Positions 54,809 to 62,381 of a DNA stretch of 64,000 nucleotides are shown here, piece after piece. The translations under genes and the position numbers were made by a program. The notes beneath the pieces are model-generated. The model did no database searches, was not told the origin of the DNA, and saw only the letters and a list, made by a program, of their open reading frames with translations. The stretch's first letter is position 1. Each line of letters opens with the position of its first letter. The stretch comes from Candidatus Kryptoniota bacterium (GTDB lineage: Bacteria > Bacteroidota > Ignavibacteria > Kryptoniales > Kryptoniaceae): assembly GCA_938074445.1 (NCBI GenBank), contig CALJEK010000005.1:19066-83065 (forward strand). Direction: 5' to 3'.

Positions 54809-55421
54809 TTTTGATCATCACCTTTCTTCCTGAAACTATCACCTTACCTTCAACAAAAAGTTTGATCGCCTCCGGATAAATTTCATGTTCAATTTTCAAA
54901 ACTCTTTCAGCAAGTGTTTCGGGTGTGTCATCGTCTTTGACTTCAATTGCCTTTTGCATCACGATAGGACCATGATCATATTCCTCATCAACAATATGCA
55001 CAGTGACACCTGTTATTTTGACCCCGTAATCAATTACTGCCTTGTGAACATTCATTCCATACATCCCTAAACCTCCAAAAGCTGGTAGAAGAGCAGGATG
55101 AATATTTAAAATTTTGTTTGGATACTCTCTGATTATTTCAGGGGGAATTTTTTTCATATATCCTGCAAGAACAATAAGTTCAACGTTCCTTGCTCTGAGC
55201 TCACTAAGAATCTTTTTAACATAGTCCTCATCACTTGAAAATTGCTTTCTACTTATATGCAGAGCATCTATTCCGTTTTCCTTTGCGATTGTAAGAGCAC
55301 CGGCGTTGGAATTATTACTTATCACCACGGAAACTTTCGCGTTCAACTTTCCTTCTTTTATGGCGTTAAGGATTGCCATAAGATTTGAACCTCGACCTGA
55401 AGCAAAAACAGCAATGTTCAT
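54798..55421 (-). CDS. purN: Phosphoribosylglycinamide formyltransferase
   Basis: 207 aa formyl-THF-dependent GAR transformylase. Seen: AVFASGRGSNLMAIL, LAGYMKKIPPEIIREYPNKILNIHPALLPAFGG (Asn-His catalytic pair), and TGVTVHIVDEEYDHGPIV with the catalytic Asp. First gene of the purN-purH-mre-mrd-rodA run; a promoter lies 34-62 bases upstream. No SD is evident at the ATG. Confidence 0.96.
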   Translation of the reverse strand: MNIAVFASGRGSNLMAILNAIKEGKLNAKVSVVISNNSNAGALTIAKENGIDALHISRKQFSSDEDYVKKILSELRARNVELIVLAGYMKKIPPEIIREYPNKILNIHPALLPAFGGLGMYGMNVHKAVIDYGVKITGVTVHIVDEEYDHGPIVMQKAIEVKDDDTPETLAERVLKIEHEIYPEAIKLFVEGKVIVSGRKVMIKNED

Positions 55422-55454
55422 CGATGATTAAAATGCTTTGTCATTTCTTGGATA

Positions 55455-55483
55455 AATTTAATATTTGATTTAAAAATTATCAA
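55455..55483 (-). promoter_or_regulatory. Promoter of purN (TTGATA-N17-TAAATT)
   Basis: Minus-strand -35 TTGATA at 55478-55483 and -10 TAAATT at 55455-55460, spacer 17; start near 55448. It could drive the long leftward run through hutU. No purine riboswitch is recognisable in the short leader. Confidence 0.55.
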
Positions 55484-55530
55484 ATCTGTTAAGTTCCCCT
55501 GCATTTGTTGGACGAATCATATAAAAATAA

Positions 55531-55557
55531 AAAGCCCCGACAATATGTCGGGGCTTT
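55531..55557 (-). terminator. Terminator of groESL
   Basis: Twelve-bp perfect stem AAAGCCCCGACA/TGTCGGGGCTTT with a three-base loop, followed on the minus strand by TTATTTTTAT. It lies 22 bases after the groEL stop. Confidence 0.9.
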
Positions 55558-55578
55558 ATGTTTTGACTAACTTTCACA

Positions 55579-57204
55579 TTAATACATGTCGCTCATTCCA
55601 CCCGGAACCGCTGGTGCTTTTTCTTTCTCAGGCTTTTCAAACACAACAGCCTCAGTCGTCAACAACAATGATGCGACACTCGCTGCGTTTTCAAGCGCAA
55701 CACGAGCTACTTTAGTTGGGTCAACAACCCCGGACTCAAACAAATTCTCAAACCTCTCTGTCTGAGCATTAAAACCAAAATCATCTTTCCCTTCTTTAAC
55801 TTTTTGAACAATCACAGAAGGCTCAAGCCCAGTATTTGCAACGATTTGCCTTATAGGTTCCTCAAGAGCTTTTCTAACTATATCAATCCCAACAGCCTGA
55901 TCCTCATTTTCAGGCTTGAGTTCATCAAGCTTATGCATAACCCTCAAATAAGCTACTCCACCTCCGGGGATAATCCCCTCCTCAATAGCTGCTTTAGTCG
56001 CATGAAGCGCGTCTTCAACCCTCGCTTTCCTTTCTTTCATTTCAACCTCAGTAGCTGCACCAATCTTCAAAACAGCAACTCCACCGCTCAATTTAGCAAG
56101 TCGTTCTTGCAATTTTTCACGATCATAATCGGATGTCGTCTTTTCAATTTGCACCTTGATTTCATTTATACGACGTTTAATGTCCTCTTTGCTTCCAGCA
56201 CCCTCAACTATCGTTGTATTGTCTTTATCTACAACGACTTTTTTAGCTTGTCCAAGATATGAAAGTTGTGCGTTTTCAAGTTTAAAGCCTTTCTCCTCGG
56301 AAATTACAGTCCCACCTGTCAAAATCGCGATATCTTCAAGCATCGCTTTCCTCCTCTCTCCAAAACCAGGTGCTTTAACAGCACAGCATTTCAACGTCCC
56401 GCGCAACTTATTAACCACAAGCGTTGCGAGAGCTTCACCTTCAACATCCTCAGCTATAACAAGCAAAGGTCTACCAGATTGAGCAACTTTTTCAAGTATT
56501 GGGAGAAAGTCCTTTAGTGAACTAATCTTTTTGTCATGGATTAAGATATATGGATTTTCAAGTACGCATTCCATCGTGTCCGGATTCGTCACGAAATATG
56601 GTGAAAGATAACCGCGGTCAAATTGCATACCTTCAACTATCTCCATCGTCGTTTCAGTTCCTTTTGCCTCCTCAACGGTTATAACGCCATCTCTTCCTAC
56701 CTTCTCCATTGCATCAGCAATGAGTTGACCAATTGACATATCATTATTTGCTGATATAGCGCCAACATAAGTAATCTCCCTCTTATCCTTAACTTCCCTG
56801 CTAATTTCTTTTAATCCTTCGACAACTTTTTGAACCGCCATATCAATACCACGCTTCAAATCCATCGGGTTTCTTCCGGCAACTACATTTTTCAACCCCT
56901 CTTTAAATATTGCCTGCGCAAGAACTGTTGCTGTTGTTGTTCCATCACCTGCGACATCGCTCGTCTTTGATGCAACTTCACGAATTAACTGCGCACCTAT
57001 ATTTTCAACTGGGTCTTCAAGCTCAATCTCCTTAGCAACTGTAACACCATCTTTTGTAACAACAGGTGGTCCAAATTTCTTATCTATTATGACATTTCTT
57101 CCCTTTGGACCAAGTGTAACCTTTACTGCTTCTGAAAGTTTGTCAACACCGCGTTTTAATGCAGCACGTGCCTCAGCGTTGAAAAGTATGTCTTTTACTG
57201 CCAT
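55579..57204 (-). CDS. groL: Chaperonin GroEL (60 kDa)
   Basis: 541 aa. The N-terminus, [17 protein letters not shown] (ATP site), and [18 protein letters not shown] are canonical. The chain ends GGMSDMY, a short version of the Gly-Met tail. It forms the double-ring folding chamber with GroES. AAGGAGG lies seven bases before the ATG. It follows groES by 33 bases and is closed by a strong terminator; a CIRCE-like site in front of groES suggests HrcA control. Confidence 0.98.
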   Translation of the reverse strand: MAVKDILFNAEARAALKRGVDKLSEAVKVTLGPKGRNVIIDKKFGPPVVTKDGVTVAKEIELEDPVENIGAQLIREVASKTSDVAGDGTTTATVLAQAIFKEGLKNVVAGRNPMDLKRGIDMAVQKVVEGLKEISREVKDKREITYVGAISANNDMSIGQLIADAMEKVGRDGVITVEEAKGTETTMEIVEGMQFDRGYLSPYFVTNPDTMECVLENPYILIHDKKISSLKDFLPILEKVAQSGRPLLVIAEDVEGEALATLVVNKLRGTLKCCAVKAPGFGERRKAMLEDIAILTGGTVISEEKGFKLENAQLSYLGQAKKVVVDKDNTTIVEGAGSKEDIKRRINEIKVQIEKTTSDYDREKLQERLAKLSGGVAVLKIGAATEVEMKERKARVEDALHATKAAIEEGIIPGGGVAYLRVMHKLDELKPENEDQAVGIDIVRKALEEPIRQIVANTGLEPSVIVQKVKEGKDDFGFNAQTERFENLFESGVVDPTKVARVALENAASVASLLLTTEAVVFEKPEKEKAPAVPGGMSDMY

Positions 57205-57237
57205 ATTTTTACCTCCTTCAAATTTTTGTTTTTAATT

Positions 57238-57534
57238 TTACTCAATTATTGCAAGAATATCACTTTCCCTCATAATTAAATACTCCTCCCCATCAATAGA
57301 AATTTCAGTTCCAGCATACTTACCATACAAAACCTTGTCACCAACTTTTACCTCCATGGGTATCTTTTTCCCATCATCGGTTATCCGCCCCGGACCAACA
57401 GCAATCACTTCCCCCTGTTGAGGACGTTCTTTTGCGGTATCTGGAATGACCAAACCACTTTTCGTGATTTCCTCGGCTGGCAACGGCTTTACCACCACTC
57501 TGTCAGATAAAGGACGAATATTTACTTTTGCCAT
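57238..57534 (-). CDS. groS: Co-chaperonin GroES
   Basis: 98 aa from the ATG at 57534, which has GGAGG eight bases upstream and yields the normal [17 protein letters not shown] start; a TTG five codons earlier is part of the SD. The mobile loop ([20 protein letters not shown], about 17-36), GEVIAVGPG and [12 protein letters not shown] are typical. It caps GroEL. Confidence 0.97.
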   Translation of the reverse strand: MAKVNIRPLSDRVVVKPLPAEEITKSGLVIPDTAKERPQQGEVIAVGPGRITDDGKKIPMEVKVGDKVLYGKYAGTEISIDGEEYLIMRESDILAIIE

Positions 57535-57570
57535 AAGATCGACCTCCAACTTTTTTATTTTTATTTAGTA

Positions 57571-57597
57571 TTAGCACTTAACACCTTTTGTTGCTAA
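57571..57597. promoter_or_regulatory. CIRCE-like HrcA operator before groES
   Basis: TTAGCACTT, nine bases, TGTTGCTAA. The left arm matches CIRCE at 8 of 9 positions, the right at 6 of 9, with the exact 9-bp spacing. It lies directly after the predicted groESL start site and 37 bases before the groES ATG, the usual place for HrcA repression. Confidence 0.7.
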
Positions 57598-57607
57598 ACC
57601 ATATATA

Positions 57608-57636
57608 AATATAATGTTTAAAGCGATTCGTGTCAA
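57608..57636 (-). promoter_or_regulatory. Promoter of groESL (TTGACA-N17-TATATT)
   Basis: Minus-strand -35 TTGACA at 57631-57636 and -10 TATATT at 57608-57613, spacer 17. Start near 57601, just before the CIRCE-like operator. Strong sigma-70-type site rather than a heat-shock sigma site. Confidence 0.8.
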
Positions 57637-57717
57637 GTGACAAAATGTCTTTTCATTTAATTCCCCGATTGAAAGTCAAAAAATAAAATTTAAATTTTGT
57701 GCAAATTTGTCATACAA

Positions 57718-58152
57718 TTAGATTTTCAAGTTCCCATCCAAAAGTTCTTTAACTGTTTTTTCTGAAAACATTCGATTTATCTCGTCTCTAATATTTTGCC
57801 AGTAATGGTGAACAGGACAGGGATTTTTATTCGAACAATTTGGAAGCCCAAGGACACAACCACTTAAAAATTTCTTCCCCTCAAGAGCAAAAACTACATC
57901 AAGCAACTTCATTTTCTCAGGCGATTTTTTTAAACGAAATCCGCCATTTTTACCCCTTTTTGAATATATAATTCCTGCCTTTACAAGTTTTTGAATTACC
58001 TTAGCTAGAAAATGTTGAGGAATTTTTAAATCTCTTGCAATCTCTTCAGTATCTACCCACTTCTTAGCGCCTCCTTTTTTAAACTGCTTCAAAGCGATAT
58101 AAAGCACAGCTCTTATTCCATACTCAGCGGTTTTGCTAAGTAAAGCGGACAT
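57718..58152 (-). CDS. Rrf2-family Fe-S transcription regulator
   Basis: 144 aa. N-terminal winged helix (SALLSKTAEYGIRAVLYIA, IPQHFLAKVIQKLVKAGII, RGKNGGFRL) and three cysteines C99, C106, C112 in GCVLGLPNCSNKNPCPVHH, the place of the cluster ligands of IscR and NsrR (spacing C-X6-C-X5-C, slightly different from either). It probably senses Fe-S status, NO or redox stress. No isc/suf genes lie nearby. It reads away from tRNA-Ala, and a perfect palindrome lies between them. Confidence 0.85.
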   Translation of the reverse strand: MSALLSKTAEYGIRAVLYIALKQFKKGGAKKWVDTEEIARDLKIPQHFLAKVIQKLVKAGIIYSKRGKNGGFRLKKSPEKMKLLDVVFALEGKKFLSGCVLGLPNCSNKNPCPVHHYWQNIRDEINRMFSEKTVKELLDGNLKI

Positions 58153-58202
58153 CTACTCTACTTTTTGAAAAAATTTAAAATTAAATCATCAAATTAAAAA
58201 AT

Positions 58203-58231
58203 TTGCAAAAGTCAAACTTATATCTTAAATT
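58203..58231 (+). promoter_or_regulatory. Promoter of tRNA-Ala (TTGCAA-N17-TAAATT)
   Basis: TTGCAA at 58203-58208 and TAAATT at 58226-58231, spacer 17; the tRNA begins 17 bases further on. The -10 lies inside the palindrome at 58222-58236. Confidence 0.55.
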
Positions 58232-58236
58232 AAGAT
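58222..58236. repeat. Perfect 15-bp palindrome between rrf2 and tRNA-Ala
   Basis: ATCTTAA-A-TTAAGAT, seven perfect pairs. It lies about 70 bases upstream of the rrf2 start and on the tRNA-Ala -10 box. Rrf2 dimers bind such AT-rich palindromes, so this may be the regulator's own site. Confidence 0.5.
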
Positions 58237-58247
58237 TGAATTTTCTT

Positions 58248-58320
58248 GGGGCCGTAGCTCAGTTGGGAGAGCGCCACAATGGCATTGTGGAGGTCACGGG
58301 TTCGAATCCCGTCGGCTCCA
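58248..58320 (+). tRNA. tRNA-Ala (anticodon GGC)
   Basis: 73-nt cloverleaf: acceptor GGGGCCG/CGGCTCC with one G-T pair, D-arm GCTC/GAGC, anticodon stem CCACA/TGTGG around ATGGCAT (anticodon GGC), T-arm ACGGG-TTCGAAT-CCCGT. CCA is not encoded. It reads GCC/GCT codons. Confidence 0.96.
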
Positions 58321-58350
58321 CTGTTTTTAAGAAGCCTACACCAACCCTAC

Positions 58351-58379
58351 TTGAAAAATTTAACCGTAGTGATTAAATT
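58351..58379 (+). promoter_or_regulatory. Promoter of the ParB-domain gene (TTGAAA-N17-TAAATT)
   Basis: TTGAAA at 58351-58356 and TAAATT at 58374-58379, spacer 17; start near 58386, 29 bases before the ATG. Both boxes fall in the perfect inverted repeat at 58354-58382. Confidence 0.6.
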
Positions 58380-58382
58380 TTT
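58354..58382. repeat. 10-bp perfect inverted repeat over the ParB-gene promoter
   Basis: AAAAATTTAA, nine bases (CCGTAGTGA), TTAAATTTTT. It may be an operator blocking the promoter of the ParB-domain gene, or an AT-rich terminator for tRNA-Ala (TT follows). Both readings fit the position. Confidence 0.55.
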
Positions 58383-58414
58383 TTAGTAATAAAAATAAAA
58401 ACAGTGTAAATAAT

Positions 58415-59332
58415 ATGGCGAACGAAAAATGGAAAATACATCCCGAAAAAGATGAAATTCCTGCCGAATTAAAAAATCTCGCAGAGCAAATTGAAGAAGA
58501 CGGAGGCACTGTTTTAACAATATATCAGGAACCTTACGGTAAAAATTGGCAAATATTTGCACTTCTACCACTTGAGAAAGTAAAACCAACCCCATTTCAA
58601 AGAGACCTTTCAACAGCACATGTAAAAAGACTCCGGGAAGTTATTGAAGAAGTTAAAAGATTCATTGACCCAATTGTAGCCATAAGATATAAAGATGGCG
58701 AATACTGGACACCAAACGGAAATCATAGAAGAGAAGCACTCCTTCAACTTGGGGCAAAGGAAATTCCAGCAATAGTAATCCCTGATCTATCAGTTGCATT
58801 TCACATTCTATCTCTTAACACTGAAAAAGCGCATAACCTTAAAGAAAAATCACTTGAAGTTATAAGAATGTATAGAGGTTTGCTTGAAACAAATGGAAAA
58901 GTTTCTGAGATGGACTATGCTTTTCAGTTTGAGGAGGCTTACTTTATAACGCTTGGTTTGATTTATGAAAAATATCCAAAATTTGGAGGTTCAGCCTATG
59001 TTCCGATACTTAAAAAGGTTGATAACTTCATAGACGCTCCCCTGACAAAAGCTCTAAACGAAAGAGAAAAAAGGGCTACCCTTCTCAAAGAAGTTGACGA
59101 CATAGTTGAACCCATCGTCCATAGCTTTAGGGAAAGAGGAATAAATCATCCCTTCTTAAAGCAGGCTGTTGTTTCAAAAGTTAACCCGATAAAGAGAAAG
59201 AAAAAAACAACAATTGAATACGATGAATTGCTCAAACAGATGAAAAAAGCACTTGAGAAGATTGAACCCTCTTCAATAACGATGGATGATCTTATCGCTC
59301 TTGCGTCTGAGATGAGCGAATGGACAGATTAA
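58415..59332 (+). CDS. Orphan ParB N-terminal (CTPase) domain protein
   Basis: 305 aa. Residues about 50-135 form a ParB/Srx-like domain: LPLEKVKPTPFQRDLSTAHV, IDPIVAIRYKDGEYWTPN and GNHRREALLQLGA, the last in place of the GERRxRA motif of ParB. The remaining two thirds are helical and charged, without a recognised helix-turn-helix. No ParA or parS is next to it, so it is not the ordinary segregation protein; stand-alone ParB-domain proteins act as regulators, nucleases or parts of mobile elements. The start lacks an SD. It lies between tRNA-Ala and a Lon gene, with stops overlapping by four bases. Transfer via the tRNA site is possible, but no second attachment site is seen. Confidence 0.75.
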   Translation: MANEKWKIHPEKDEIPAELKNLAEQIEEDGGTVLTIYQEPYGKNWQIFALLPLEKVKPTPFQRDLSTAHVKRLREVIEEVKRFIDPIVAIRYKDGEYWTPNGNHRREALLQLGAKEIPAIVIPDLSVAFHILSLNTEKAHNLKEKSLEVIRMYRGLLETNGKVSEMDYAFQFEEAYFITLGLIYEKYPKFGGSAYVPILKKVDNFIDAPLTKALNEREKRATLLKEVDDIVEPIVHSFRERGINHPFLKQAVVSKVNPIKRKKKTTIEYDELLKQMKKALEKIEPSSITMDDLIALASEMSEWTD

Positions 59333-61770
59333 TCACCTGTAAATTTCTTTAAAGCCTTTGAAATTTCGCGCAATCTCTTGTCAACAAGATAATTCACCGT
59401 CCCAGGTTCAAATTCGCCATTTTTTAATCTCTTCCCAGCCTTAACACCCGTTAAAATTTCAATCCCTTCGTCAATTGTTTCAACAGGATAAATATGAAAC
59501 ATCCCACTCTTCACAGCCTCAACCACATCATCCCTTAACATAAGATCATCCACATTTTTCTTTGGAATTATCACACCTTGCTCCCCCGTTAATCCTTTGG
59601 CTTTGCAAACATCAAAAAATCCTTCAATCTTTTCATTTACACCGCCGATTGGTTGTATATCACCCTTTTGATTTACTGAGCCTGTAACCGCTATTCCCTG
59701 TTTTATTGGCAATCCAGAAAGAGCCGAAAGCAAAGCGTAAAGCTCTGTTGAAGATGCACTGTCCCCATCGATACCTGAGTAAGATTGCTCAAAGCAAATG
59801 CTTGCTGAAAGCGTAAGTGGTTTATCTTGGGCATATTTTTCTCTCAAATAGCCCGCAAGAATTAAAACACCTTTATCATGAATTCTACCACTCAAATTTG
59901 ATTCCCGCTCAATATTTATTATTCCTGCTCTGCCCATTGACACAGCAGCTGTAATTCTAACAGGTCTTCCAAATCTATAATCCCCCATTTCATAGATTGT
60001 CAATCCATTGACTTGCCCAACCCTTTCGCCTGTGACATCAACAAAAATAACACCTTTAGCGATCAACTCCTTTATCTTATCTTCCACCATTTTCTTTCTA
60101 TAAAAGCTTTCTTCAATTGCCTTCTTAACATGTTCCGCCTTAACAGATTCACTACCATCAACCCCAGCCCAATAGTTAGCCTCACGAATTAAATCTGCTA
60201 TGACGCTAAACTTCGTTGTAATTTTATCCTTTCTTCCAACATGCCTTACGGCAAACTCAATTATTTTCCCCACCGCTTCTTTATCAAATGGTTTTAAATT
60301 TTCATCACGACAGATCTTCTTAACAAATTTTGCATACTGAGCTATCGCCTCATCGTTTAACTCCATTTCAAAATCAAAATCAGCCTTTATCTTGAAAATT
60401 TTTCTGAAATCCTCATCATACTCATAAAGCAAATAGTAAAGTTCAGGGTCCCCAAGCATTACAATTTTTGTATTTACTTCAATTGGCTCCGGCTTGAGTG
60501 AAATTGAACTTATTTGGAAAAATACATCTATGGGTTGAATCTCAAGCTTTCTATACATTAAAGTTCTCTTTAAAGCCTTCCAAACCCCAGGCTCACTGAG
60601 CGCATCCCTTGCGTTCAAAACAAGATAACCGCCATCGGCTTTCAAAAGCGAACCAGCTTTTATCTTCGTGAAATCAGTTCTCCAAAATCCGCGAGAATCA
60701 TAAACCTTTTCAATTGTCCCAAATATATTTGCAAATGTCGGCGTTGTCTCAATTATAACTGGGATGCCTTCTTGCTCCGAATTATCAAGTATAACATTTA
60801 CACGATATGGAAGAAGTGGATCGACTTCATCTTTTTGCTCAAGGGATGGAAACGGTGGTTTACCTTGCTCAGATAAAGCTTTGAAAACGCCAAGATTATT
60901 CAAAATATGTTTCTTAACATCATCGAGATATTCGTGAACCTTTGGGATTTTGAATTGCTCTTTGATTTCGTCAATTATGCCTTCAACGATAGATTTGACC
61001 GCATCTCTTTCAAGTTCTTCAAGCTCTTTTGAAAGCTCCCTTGCAAGCAACATCTCTTTTTTGAAAATTTCCTGCATCTCCGCCTGAAGCTTCAGATATT
61101 TCTGCTGAATTTCACGAACTGTTTCCTCAGAAATTTTCCCAGCCTTCGCAAGGTTAGGAAGTTGTTCCACGGGGACAGGTTTACCCTCAATTATTGGGAC
61201 AATGCTTGGCTTAACCACATTCTCAATTTGCATATTTATAATTGCAAACCTCTCGCTTTCCACTTTCTTCTGAAACTCACGGAACAACTCTTGCTCTTTT
61301 TTCTGATACTTTTCAATTATCCTATTCCTCACCTCAAGATACTTTTCGTCCTCGAGCGTTCTTGGAATTTTTTGCTTAAGATAAAAAATCATCGCTTCCA
61401 TATTTCGTTTAAACATTATCGCCTGTCCTCGTGGAAACTCAAGGAGTCGCGGTTCGTCCGGATTTTTAAAGTTATAGACATAACATCTATCCGGTGCTTG
61501 TGGAGCTTTGGGCGAAATTTGCTTAAGAATGTGCTTTATCGTGGTCATCCTCCCAGTTCCAGTCAAACCACAAACAAATATATTGTATCCGGGCGCAAAA
61601 AGCTCCGTTCCAAGTTTCAACGCCTTCAATGCCCTTTCCTGCCCAATTATATCTTCAAGCGGTTCAACGGTATCCGTCGTCTCAAACTGTAATTTTTCAA
61701 TTGGGCATGTCCAACGAAGGTCCTCAGGTTTTAACTCGTTAAATTTTTTCTTTAATTTAAGTTTTACCAT
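59329..61770 (-). CDS. Lon-family ATP-dependent protease (AAA_32 type)
   Basis: 813 aa. An N-terminal domain with IIGQERALKALKLGTEL and the deviant Walker A GLTGTGRMTT (about 68-77, Arg for Lys as usual in this family), a long coiled insert (about 130-290), the rest of the ATPase (DGGYLVLNARDALSEPGVWK), and a C-terminal Lon protease domain. The Ser-Lys dyad is S671 (DGDSASSTELYALLSAL) and K714 (GGVNEKIEGFF). This LonB/LonC-like branch differs from housekeeping Lon. It is soluble (no membrane segment) and degrades unfolded proteins by inference. Monocistronic. Confidence 0.9.
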   Translation of the reverse strand: MVKLKLKKKFNELKPEDLRWTCPIEKLQFETTDTVEPLEDIIGQERALKALKLGTELFAPGYNIFVCGLTGTGRMTTIKHILKQISPKAPQAPDRCYVYNFKNPDEPRLLEFPRGQAIMFKRNMEAMIFYLKQKIPRTLEDEKYLEVRNRIIEKYQKKEQELFREFQKKVESERFAIINMQIENVVKPSIVPIIEGKPVPVEQLPNLAKAGKISEETVREIQQKYLKLQAEMQEIFKKEMLLARELSKELEELERDAVKSIVEGIIDEIKEQFKIPKVHEYLDDVKKHILNNLGVFKALSEQGKPPFPSLEQKDEVDPLLPYRVNVILDNSEQEGIPVIIETTPTFANIFGTIEKVYDSRGFWRTDFTKIKAGSLLKADGGYLVLNARDALSEPGVWKALKRTLMYRKLEIQPIDVFFQISSISLKPEPIEVNTKIVMLGDPELYYLLYEYDEDFRKIFKIKADFDFEMELNDEAIAQYAKFVKKICRDENLKPFDKEAVGKIIEFAVRHVGRKDKITTKFSVIADLIREANYWAGVDGSESVKAEHVKKAIEESFYRKKMVEDKIKELIAKGVIFVDVTGERVGQVNGLTIYEMGDYRFGRPVRITAAVSMGRAGIINIERESNLSGRIHDKGVLILAGYLREKYAQDKPLTLSASICFEQSYSGIDGDSASSTELYALLSALSGLPIKQGIAVTGSVNQKGDIQPIGGVNEKIEGFFDVCKAKGLTGEQGVIIPKKNVDDLMLRDDVVEAVKSGMFHIYPVETIDEGIEILTGVKAGKRLKNGEFEPGTVNYLVDKRLREISKALKKFTGD

Positions 61771-61845
61771 AGCGTGGAATCTTAAATTTATTTACGGTTA
61801 CGTCTCACTCGAAATTTATAACTTTAGCTGGAAAGAAAAAATTTT

Positions 61846-62325
61846 TCACCTTGATTTAGAATAGGTTTCAGGTATGCGTATAATCTTGCTCACCTTTTCA
61901 TTTTTCAACAGTTCCAAAATTTCCTTCTTTGTGAGCAATTTCGGCTTGTCTCTCTTTGCATCAACTATGCAGAAAAACCCGAACGGTTCACCCGAGTCAT
62001 TCACAAATTGATGTGGGACATTTGAACCAATGTATAAAACATCCATAAAATTCATATCAAAAACATCGCTTCCAGCTATTGCCTTACCACTACCCCTGAC
62101 ACATATAACCACATGTTCATGCCGATGCTTTTCAAGCGTTGAATATCCCCCGGGCAAGATCTCAAAATATCGCAAATGAAATTTTATCCTTTCCCCGAAT
62201 TTTCCGGCTATCACCTGCCTGCAAACATCAAGCCAAGTGTTATTCTCATCTTTATACTCTTTAACTTCAACCCCATTCCATCTGTAATTTTCAAATTTCA
62301 AAAACCTCACATCTTTCCTATACAT
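61846..62325 (-). CDS. Cupin-domain protein
   Basis: 159 aa single cupin. Metal-site motif KHRHEHVVICVRGSGKAIAG (H67, H69, H71) and the second motif VPHQFVND (H105) give a likely Fe, Mn or Zn centre. A C-terminal helical tail (LLTKKEILELLKNEKVSKII) follows. Cupins of this size can be isomerases, dioxygenases or sensors; the substrate cannot be told. It stands alone between the Lon and antiporter genes and has its own promoter. Confidence 0.8.
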   Translation of the reverse strand: MYRKDVRFLKFENYRWNGVEVKEYKDENNTWLDVCRQVIAGKFGERIKFHLRYFEILPGGYSTLEKHRHEHVVICVRGSGKAIAGSDVFDMNFMDVLYIGSNVPHQFVNDSGEPFGFFCIVDAKRDKPKLLTKKEILELLKNEKVSKIIRIPETYSKSR

Positions 62326-62347
62326 CGCCGAAAATTAACTTTTTGAA

Positions 62348-62376
62348 AAATTAAATCAAAAACCGCTAAAAAACAA
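62348..62376 (-). promoter_or_regulatory. Possible promoter of the cupin gene (TTGTTT-N17-TAATTT)
   Basis: Minus-strand -35 TTGTTT at 62371-62376 and -10 TAATTT at 62348-62353, spacer 17; start near 62341, about 16 bases before the cupin ATG. The -35 is weak. Confidence 0.4.
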
Positions 62377-62381
62377 AGTAG

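Noticed and set aside
58248..59332. Genomic island integrated at tRNA-Ala
   Set aside because: No integrase and no second copy of the tRNA 3' end is found in the window; only the single ParB-domain gene would be carried. Kept as a question, not called.
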